Shown piece by piece: positions 56,747 through 64,000 of a stretch of DNA of 64,000 nt (positions within the stretch are counted from its first letter, which is position 1; each line of letters opens with the position of its first letter). Source of the DNA: Lingula anatina (lineage: Eukaryota > Brachiopoda > Lingulata > Lingulida > Lingulidae); assembly GCF_001039355.2 (NCBI RefSeq), contig NW_019775386.1, forward strand, positions 4,510 to 68,509, given 5' to 3'. The position numbers and the translations under genes were made by a program. Under the pieces are notes generated by a model. That model worked only from the letters and a program-made list of their open reading frames with translations. It ran no database searches and had not been told where the DNA came from.

Positions 56747-57522
56747 TTATTTCAAGCTTAAAGTATTAGACAAAAATGGTTTTGCAAAGTCTTTGAAAAA
56801 TCTGGATAGTTTTTGTAGAGGTTCTGTCATGTAAACTTGATCTGGCATAATCCTCTGAATGTGCATATCACATTGTGTAAATACAATAAATTCACAGAAG
56901 TCGCATCCTGTTATCATGAGCTGTCCTTGAATTTGAGCGTAATAGTCATGGTTGTTTTTAATCTTATTTCCCCATTATTGTTTTCAAGACAAAAATTGGC
57001 AATGTCTTCGCATGCAGTCGAAATTTTCATGTTTCTTGCTGTGAAGGGACATTTAATTTCTACAATTCCGGTTTGTCCATTGCCACACAGCTTTCCATCT
57101 GGAGTTGCCCCCAGGAATGCGTAGTCCTTGTTAATAACTAACCCACATTCATGAAAATGGGTATTTCTGTGTCGCTCCATGTACCCCTTCTTAGCTTCAT
57201 TTTCATGACGTTTTCCATATTCTAAAGATGGAGCCGTAATCTGTTTTGATGAAAATAAGTTTCGTAAAAATTTTTCAGTAGGTACTGATTTTCTATTGAT
57301 CACACGGCCAAAATTTGAGGCAGTTAGTCTGGTCTTGCGTGCCTCTTTTGACAAAGATTGATCTCTGGTTTTAAGTTCCAGCTTAACAAATTCTGTGTCA
57401 TTATATTCATTGTTCAAAATAACATATTCCTCGGGTAAAATCACTGGCGATGGTTTGAAAACAGAGTTGTCACCACATCCAATTCCGTGGACTGGTTCCT
57501 CTGTCCTTTTGATGTTTTTTGT
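56747..57522 (-). pseudogene. YqaJ nuclease terminal exon
   Basis: Starts after tttatttcag at 57522 in phase 0. YqaJ core: KTRLTASNFGRVINRK, LEYGKRHENEAKKGY, FLGATPDGKL (metal-binding Asp) and VEIKCPF (E-x-K). A one-base loss near 56955 puts the final motif in another frame (DYYAQIQGQLMITGCDF with the conserved Gln), which then runs to TAA at 56747-56749. The exon lies wholly inside the transposase intron 56741-57693 on the other strand. Confidence 0.8.
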
Positions 57523-57603
57523 CTGAAATAAACCAGTCATAATTGAAAATTAAATGTATATTTAAATAAGAATTCATGTCAGCATATACATTTATTATAA
57601 TTG

Positions 57604-57618
57604 TAAATATATCTATCA

Positions 57619-57656
<38 letters not shown>

Positions 57657-57680
57657 ATATATATATATATATATATTTAT
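57604..57680. repeat. (TCTA)n-(TA)n microsatellite
   Basis: Tetranucleotide run followed by TA repeats and TTTA units directly before the transposase acceptor at 57693. Confidence 0.95.
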
Positions 57681-57693
57681 TTATTTATTGCAG

Positions 57694-58804
57694 GGGTTTC
57701 TCCAATGGACATGTTAGCTACATCTACAGATTTACACATATTGCGTGGTGAATTAGACTTGAAAAATAACAAAATCAAGCAATTGGAGTCAATGATCATG
57801 AAATTGAAAGACGAAAATAAACAGCTGAAGGAAAAATTGATGATCAAATGAAATTTGGAATAGAAAGCATTTTAGACAAAGAACAGAAGATAAAAGGACT
57901 CTTTAAGTACTACACAGGAATTACTCATGAGCGGTTTAAAAGTCTGTTCAAATATTTGCTACCAGACATCTATATACTACAGTATGAAAAAGGGCGGAAT
58001 GATATTAAAATTTTGACACAAGAGGACTGCTTATTTTCTGTGTTGATACGGTTACGTCATAACTTGGTTTAAAGGATATTGCCATTAGGTTTGGTTTAAC
58101 TGTTCAGTCTGTTGGAATTGTTTTTAATACATGGATAGCCCACATGCATCTTAAGTTTGGACAACTGTCAATTTGGCCACATAGAAATATCATTATTGAG
58201 AATATGCCAAAAGACTTCAAAGCTGATTCTCCAAATACATTGGTTATTATTGATGGTACAGAGTTCAAAACACAAACTCCATCTGCTCTTGGTTTGCAAA
58301 GTCAGATGTATAGTGATTACAAGTCCAATACAACACTGGAGGGTCTTATTGGCTGTGATCCCAGTGGATCTGTTATTTTCATTTCATTACTATTTACTGG
58401 GTCTATATCTGATAAATGCATAACTGAACAGAGTGGATTTTATGAACATTTAGATAAGCTTAAGCAACAAGGTTATATTGCTGAAGGAGACTCTGTCATG
58501 GCTGACAAAGGACTTACAATAGAAAAAGAATTAAAAACATTAGGGCTCAGATTGAACATTCCTCCATTTTCATCTAGTGGGGCCCAAATGACAGCAGCAC
58601 AAACATACCAGACTCAAAAAAACAGCTAAACACAGGGTTCACATTGAAAGACTAATTGCAAAAGTTAAAACTTACCAAATTATTTCAAACATTATACCAA
58701 CTAACTTATTTCAGAGTGTAAATAAAATATGGACAATATGTTGCTTTTTAACTTTATTTCAAGATACTTTTGTCACTGATAAAAGCTCACATGAAGATAA
58801 CTGA
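57694..58804 (+). pseudogene. DDE transposase main exon
   Basis: Follows ttattgcag, phase 1. Reads a coiled coil (NNKIKQLESMIMKLKDENKQ), KFGIESILD, ITHERFKSLFKYLLPDIY, then the catalytic core. That has TLVIIDGTEFKTQTPSALG (first Asp), LEGLIGCDPSGSVIFIS, DKCITEQSGF, DSVMADKGL (second Asp) and, in another frame, KHRVHIERLIAKV (Glu). Three single-base slips break it: about 57845, about 58065 and at an A7 run near 58618. The last frame ends TGA 58802-58804. All three catalytic residues survive, unlike in the first element. Confidence 0.8.
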
Positions 58805-58996
58805 TGATTAAAAAATGAAGTATAATTGTAGAAATAAATTTGAATGGTACTCATTTAAATGAAAATGTGTATATATAGAAGTGAAAAATGCTTTATTGTA
58901 TACAGTGATTTTTTAACCCCAATTTTGTCACTTTTTGGCCAAAAGCTGATGAGAACTTGTTGTCGAAATGTAATGCGAAATCACACAGATTTTTAC

Positions 58997-59138
58997 CTGA
59001 TAAGATAGATATGAGCCAAGTTGCACTTATCCTAATGGTGTATCTACTTTTGGAACATCCACTGAAGCAATATAGGCCAATGGGGTCCCTTTCAGGTTTT
59101 TGAGGATGTTGATGTCTTGATGGGTTATCTTTGGTAAT
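58997..59138 (-). pseudogene. nuclease exon 3
   Basis: 142 nt, acceptor atttcag, donor gtaaaa. Joins in frame to exon 2 (phase 2) and exon 4 (phase 0). Reads LPKITHQDINILKNLKGTPL and AYIASVDVPKVDTPLG, then an in-frame TAA at 59029-59027, then VQLGSYLSYQ. Confidence 0.7.
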
Positions 59139-59427
59139 CTGAAATTCAACAGTATTTTCACATAACTTGAACACCCCGGTTTTGAAATAATACTATTAAA
59201 TTATCTAGTGTAATTTGAGTGTTACACAATGTAACACTACACTCAGGTCGAAAACAAACTACCCGATGTCTGTACTGTACATACAAATATTATCTCTGTA
59301 GAATTTTTTGCTAAAAAGTATATAATAAAAACCATAGTATGGGCTTTCAAGCATATGAGTTATTTAAGTTAGATCTTAAAGGCTTCGTCCCAAATGATAT
59401 CTGTGTACAATATCCAATCATACTTAC

Positions 59428-59661
59428 ACAAAGTCTGGCTCAATGTGACACAAAACAGGACGTCTTTTCCTATTTTCAACAGGCCTTGCGACTACAACAT
59501 GGTTCAATGGCACTGGCTGAATTTTGTCACCCCTTGGTACATGCCATTGCTGTGGTATGCTAGTACAGCTTTGTTAGTCTGGTACATGTGTGAAATTGTG
59601 AAGTTTAAATCCCCGGAGTGTCTTGAGGAGTCCAACTATATGGGAACAATGTCCATTCAAA
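59428..59661 (-). pseudogene. nuclease exon 2, second half of SWIM finger
   Basis: 234 nt, acceptor tttttcag, donor gtaagt, phase 2 both ends. Joined to exon 1 it reads GLNGHCSHIVGLLKTLRG, giving C-x-H and completing a C-x-C...C-x-H SWIM zinc finger. An in-frame TAA lies at 59576-59574. It continues SIPQQWHVPRGDKIQPVPL and NRKRRPVLCHIEPDF. The two plus-strand ORFs here are shadows. Confidence 0.75.
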
Positions 59662-59976
59662 CTGAAAAATTAATAATTAGTCATGATTTTTCTGGGGAAA
59701 AGCAAAATAAAGCATTCAGCACATAGTTGAAAATGCTGGATTCATGAAAATAAATATCTATAGATTTTTAAAAATTTAGTCAAAACATACTGGGAATAGG
59801 GATGAAAAAAATGCAAGTTAACAGTCTATAAAAATAGCTCACTGAGACAGCAACCATTTGATTTTCTAGGGGGTGGTTTTGGATTTTTGTCTGGTGAAGA
59901 ATTTTTAAAATTTTCTCTTGATGCAGTGAGACTAATATTTTGCTTCAAATTTAATACACCTCATATGGTAAGGATN

Positions 59977-59977
59977 C
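59977..59977. other. single ambiguous base (N) at a repeat boundary
   Basis: One N immediately before the start of direct-repeat copy B. Confidence 0.95.
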
Positions 59978-59979
59978 AT

Positions 59980-61436
59980 GTAGCTACTATATGCCATTCC
60001 TCAAGTTGGGTCTGCTGGGGGAGGGGGGGCATTTAAATGATAAACTAAGAAGTCCACCTGTAAAGCAGCAGCTGTTTACATGATCGCTATCTCTGATCCC
60101 TTTTCTTTGACAGCATCATAGAAAATGTTAAGGGAGATACTGTAGTGACAAAGGCCCGGCGTTGTTTTGTCTTCAGCATTTCCTCATTCTTGCTTACTAC
60201 AATTATTCTCGTCAATTAATGAAACCGCGAAAGCAATTAAGTGATGGCACATTGAATATAATCACTAGGCGCATTTCGCTGAGTGTTAACAAGATCTAGC
60301 GAAACATTTTATCGCCACTCGTTCAAGTCTGATAAATCAGGGGATTTTTATTGTGAATCGGGAAATTAGGAGATATGTCCCTAGATGGGGAGATTTTCGA
60401 GAAGACCGGTAGTGTTGTAAGGTCTGAGGAATTAAGTCGGTAAAATGTAAAGGCTAGCATAGATTATCATACAATTAATGGTATCATACGTACCTTATAT
60501 CTTCAGTGTGTGCAATAACGAGAGACGCAAAAACGGCAAAATGTAAGCAAGGAGGCGTGTGTTTGTTTATGGAGGAGAGGGGGAAGCTAGTGGTATTTGT
60601 TTGTGTAGTTGGCAAAAATAAAAAAAGTCTAGAATAGTGTACGTACACGTTTACGTAGTTGAACATGGAAAATTTTCAATTGATAATAAAAAAGATCAGG
60701 CTAGAAACGAAATTTGTTTAGACATTTAAACTGTCATTCTGGTGGCACAGCGTCATGGCTATGAATCTGATATGGAGTTTAGTCCGAAACATTTGTGAAT
60801 TTAGAATTAAAAGCTAAAACGTTAATCTGCCCTAATTTGTCAGATAACAAAAAATGCCGGTGATCCAACTATGAGTAATGTATTTAAAGTACGGCCGTAT
60901 TTGCAATGGGCCATTTCGGATTATAATTGCATACCTTGCTGCAAAACAGCCTATCGTTTCTTCCACCGCGAGTCCCTTTAATAAATTTTTATATTACTAT
61001 TTACCCTTTTTATTTGACACTGTCTCTGTTTCTCTCCCTTTTTCCTTTCTCTTGTAAGAAGGAGGGTAAATAATTAAGCACTCAAAATATGCATCACCAA
61101 TCTTCAGAATAGAATAAATCAAATAACAGCTTTCACAAATTTAACTGCAGTTAGCTGCATAGTGTCACTATATACATAGGGCCTAATCCGCTGCACGCGC
61201 GAAGCTGTTGAACAAAAGGATAGTTCTCTATGGAAGACCTTTTGTTTACATGAGTACTCTAAGGGGGCGTGCCTAACCAGGCGACAAGGGGATTAGGCTA
61301 GTCACTATATTCCGTCAAAATCGTTTAGCGACACTATCATTATCACACTCCCTCTATTGTAATTTCTGACGTTATAATTGTATCTAATCTTCTTATGGTA
61401 GATGGAAAAAATGCACACATATATAATCTTTTGACT
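59980..61436 (+). repeat. large direct repeat, copy B (with 570-bp extra segment)
   Basis: Matches 54651-55562 from gtagctactatatgcc to aatcttttgactg. About 570 bp (60615-61190) have no counterpart in copy A, so an insertion here or a deletion there. Lies in nuclease intron 1. Confidence 0.85.
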
Positions 61437-62728
61437 GACTCTATGCAGAATCAAGTATACTGCATGTCATTTCACAAGCCATTTCATCTAATAAACACCA
61501 AAACACAAAAAATATCAGAAGAAGGCAAATTCTCAATATCTTACTGTGACATTCATACAAGACATGAGGCAATACATTCCCCATAGTCACTCCACTGTGA
61601 GCACCACAACCACACACACTGTCATTTCATGAAGTAAATTTAATCTAGTTAACTCCAAAACAACAAGAAATGCATAAAAAGACAAGAATTCATTATTAAA
61701 CTTCGACATTCATTCAAGATGTAACACGAGACTGCTGCTGTAGTTACTTGGAACATTGCAAAATATACTGCCTGTCGTACATGTAGAAAATCGATAAGTT
61801 GCAGGTTAGGTTCCTTCCTAAAATTTTAACATATTCAAAAACAAATGTCAAACTATAAAAAAACTGAACAGACAAAGAAAAATAACCTTCATCTGCATTT
61901 GGCACAATTCAAAAGAACGTGTTTACATTTCGGTTCTGTGTGCCACCATTTTGGAACACGACAGTAACTTGATAAAAGATTCAGTGAAACCGATACTTGA
62001 ACACTACTTTGGTATAAAAATATAGCTTGAGAACATACTTTATCGTTCTGTCAAGTGCATTAGTAAAATTATCAACATATCAGCGTGTAAACGTCTGTTC
62101 ATCTTACCTGTCTCTATGCCTGCTCCTCCCGCCAAATTGGATATGGCCGCCGCTTCAAGTTTTGAAAACGAGGCCCAATCTAATATTCTCCAAAATAACC
62201 GTCATATGAGCCGGTGGCTCCCGGGCTGTCTAAGTCCAAATGAGTGGCGTTACGACGCACTTCCGGTTTTCGTCGAAATCTAAACTACAGCAGCACATTC
62301 AGGGCGTTCTACCTCAAAATGTACGCAGCCGCTTTGATTGGAATTTACAACACTTATTCTTTACATGACATAGCACCTACGTGAGCTTTAGCTGTCATAC
62401 ATTTTCTAGTGCCAATTCAAATTGGAAAAGGAGCTATTCCGACGATTTCTTTAAGGGCAAGTCTATGAACGTGCTACAGTTGTCGTATGGAATCATAGTC
62501 GACAAACGTTGTCGAAAATCTGTAGCCTATCGATCATACAGAGTTACAGACAAGTTGATAATGTGTGTTTATCTTATAGATAATTGTTTTATTTCCTTAA
62601 ATTGATAAAACAGACTGAAGTGTCGTTAGAGACGATTGACGATGCGCTGAAATTGCGCAAATTGTCAAATTACGTAACGACCGATCTACCTTAATTGAAA
62701 GAAAAAAGTAGAAAATGTAAAAACTTAC
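61437..62728 (-). other. nuclease intron 1, remainder
   Basis: No exon or known repeat recognised. Confidence 0.5.
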
Positions 62729-63021
62729 CCGGCTTTACAAGAACAAAATGAATCTGATAACATGTTATCGTCAATTTTGATTTGGAGTTTGTGCGGTTCT
62801 TCATTTTTCCTCATCGACCGCCACCAGTTTGCGTCAACATAAATTGTTCCGTTTCTCTCAGAAATCTTCACATTGTGAATATAACCTTGCGTAAAATAAT
62901 TCAGTCCTTTTTCAAGAGCTTTTTTCGATAAAGATTTACTATTCGGAAGGAAATTAACTGCGATATTTTCAGGTATTTTCTCTAAGGAATCTGACACGAT
63001 GTTCGTCTGCTCGGTCGCCAT
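62729..63021 (-). CDS. nuclease exon 1, SWIM N-terminal half
   Basis: ATG at 63021, 97 codons plus 2 nt, donor gtaagt (phase 2). Reads KGLNYFTQGYIHNVKIS and ends SFCSCKAG, the C-x-C half of the SWIM finger. Confidence 0.75.
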
Positions 63022-63077
63022 TTTGACTATAGCTTGTTACACGTAGCAACAATATCTAAGGGGGCGGAGCTTATCCG

Positions 63078-63099
63078 CTCATCTCGGAACGGTGAATAT
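63078..63099 (-). repeat. right terminal inverted repeat
   Basis: Complement of 50492-50513 with one mismatch. Confidence 0.85.
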
Positions 63100-63279
63100 G
63101 AATGAAAATGGCAAAACAAATATAGGTCTACAAATACAGCGTTAGCATCAAAACCGAAAGTACTGTCATACGTCCTCTGAATACCATTCTGTGAATTAAT
63201 GCATTCATAAATTGACCTAAAAAATACCAGAACACCTACTACGCACCTTACACCAGTTACCGCCGCATACACCCCCGTC

Positions 63280-63741
63280 TCATGTGGCGCTGCAGTCAAT
63301 AGAGATTATGGCTGGTAATCTTTCGAGCACGGTCTTTGCATCGGCATAAATGGTCGGCCTCCTATTGCACTCTGCAACGTAAGAACATTGCGGAAACCGA
63401 AGTTGGTGTGTCTGTAAAGCGTTCTCCCATCCCCATGCATCCGGTTCCCCTTCCAGAGTCCCTTGACAGCTGTAAGCACAGTTAACCACCCCTTCTTCTT
63501 CATCAAAGTAAAACCCAGCAGCGGCTAAGTTGCGCGTAATCTTCTCGCGTTCCGATGACTGAGAAGGCCACTTTGCAAAGGTGTTGTATCGCTTCACAGG
63601 GTCCGCAAGCCCTCTTCTACCCACTATCAGCCCGGTGTAGAGAACAGCATTGACACGGGGGTCATGGGGAGTTGATTCTCCCCCTTCCATGATGGCGAGA
63701 AGGACGGAAAGAGAACCAACGACCCAGGCCCTACGTTTCAC
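63280..63741 (-). CDS. BIR-domain-like (IAP family) protein, single exon or first exon
   Basis: Open frame of 153 codons. KRYNTFAKWPSQ, then NLAAAGFYFDEEEGVVNCAY and THQLRFPQCSYV follow the order of a BIR repeat (R..TF..W, LA.AGFY, Cys pair, H-x6-C). The Cys pair has three residues between instead of two and the usual E before H is T, so zinc binding is uncertain. ATG at 63741 is the longest start. The second, at 63690 (MEGGESTPHDPRVN), fits better with the TATA-like tract at 63766-63778. IAP proteins restrain caspases and act in TNF signalling, so its closeness to the TNF gene is suggestive, though a transposon lies between. Ends 180 bp from the transposon. Confidence 0.6.
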   Translation of the reverse strand: MKRRAWVVGSLSVLLAIMEGGESTPHDPRVNAVLYTGLIVGRRGLADPVKRYNTFAKWPSQSSEREKITRNLAAAGFYFDEEEGVVNCAYSCQGTLEGEPDAWGWENALQTHQLRFPQCSYVAECNRRPTIYADAKTVLERLPAIISIDCSAT

Positions 63742-63765
63742 CCGTCCCCGGGTCTGTGTCTACGC

Positions 63766-63778
63766 ATATATATATATA
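63766..63778 (-). promoter_or_regulatory. TATA-like tract
   Basis: atatatatatata, 25 bp upstream of the first ATG and about 75 bp upstream of the second ATG of the BIR-like gene. Could simply be a short TA repeat. Confidence 0.3.
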
Positions 63779-64000
63779 CTTCCGTGTGTTCATCCCGTGG
63801 CCGGTTACTATATGTACGCTTTCGGGGATCCCCCTACTTTCTTTTGTCTTTGTAATAAGAGGATTATAAAAATATGGGTTACTTATTGACAGAGATATTT
63901 ATAATCCATATAGGAGGTATGGGTAATTCAGCCTACACCTCAATTAGGGAAGATGGTTGCACCCAAATGTATCACTCTGATTTTAAGTGTGCTAGCGTGG
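63779..64000. other. intergenic, nothing recognised
   Basis: No feature seen. Confidence 0.5.

Larger units (their letters stand above)
50492..63099. mobile_element. THAP-DDE / SWIM-YqaJ DNA transposon (ISL2EU-like), 12.6 kb
   Basis: Ends ATATTCACC.TTCCGAGATGAG at 50492-50513 and the reverse complement at 63078-63099 agree at 21 of 22 positions. A THAP exon begins 170 bp inside the left end (plus) and a SWIM exon 60 bp inside the right end (minus), the same plan as 20315-27766 but with different terminal sequences, so a different family. ATAT flanks TCACC on both sides and may be the target duplication. Both genes are inactivated by a few point lesions, so the copy is fairly young. It carries a large direct repeat (54651 and 59980). 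Confidence 0.85.

Noticed and set aside
59339-59726. Two plus-strand ORFs of 74 and 110 codons
   Set aside because: Opposite strand of nuclease exon 2, whose SWIM ligands and splice phases are convincing.

Overview
The window is eukaryotic: coding sequence is split by GT-AG introns, microsatellites are abundant, and most of the DNA is decayed mobile-element sequence. The organism is an invertebrate animal; the mix of a TNF ligand, a BIR-like (IAP family) gene, YqaJ/THAP transposons and many small inverted-repeat elements would fit a mollusc such as a bivalve, but this is inference. There are two sequencing gaps: 141 N at 23402-23542 and a single N at 59977.

Layout. (1) 1-14925, plus strand: the 3' half of a single-pass membrane protein gene. 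A transmembrane exon is followed by very short, all phase-1 exons encoding a charged cytoplasmic tail, ending at 14925. The introns contain LINE debris, an inverted-repeat array (8895-11756), two segmental duplications, a pair of covarying hairpins and a retroposed U2 snRNA. (2) 14930-20310: a decayed coding remnant, two inverted-repeat elements (15463-16667 and 17227-18152) and fragments of two kinds of LINE. (3) 20315-27766: a decayed DNA transposon with a SWIM/YqaJ nuclease gene (plus) converging on a THAP/DDE transposase gene (minus). (4) 27767-40500: mostly non-coding, with a truncated short-chain dehydrogenase, a hairpin-rich inverted-repeat element, BEL/Pao and PIF-Harbinger remnants and small inverted-repeat elements. 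(5) 40540-49888, minus strand: a complete five-exon TNF-superfamily ligand gene, the best host gene in the window (323 codons plus stop, all splice phases consistent). (6) 50492-63099: a second, 12.6-kb transposon of the THAP-DDE plus SWIM-YqaJ type with 22-bp terminal inverted repeats. Its two genes run in opposite directions and the last exon of each lies inside the last intron of the other. (7) 63280-63741, minus strand: a BIR-like coding exon with a TATA-like tract upstream.

The most unusual items are the paired transposase/nuclease elements with reciprocally nested antisense exons, the 10-residue exon array of the membrane protein, the U2-headed retroposon, and a hairpin that keeps pairing through a two-sided base change between duplicated copies. 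All family assignments come from reading translated sequence by eye; no database search was possible.
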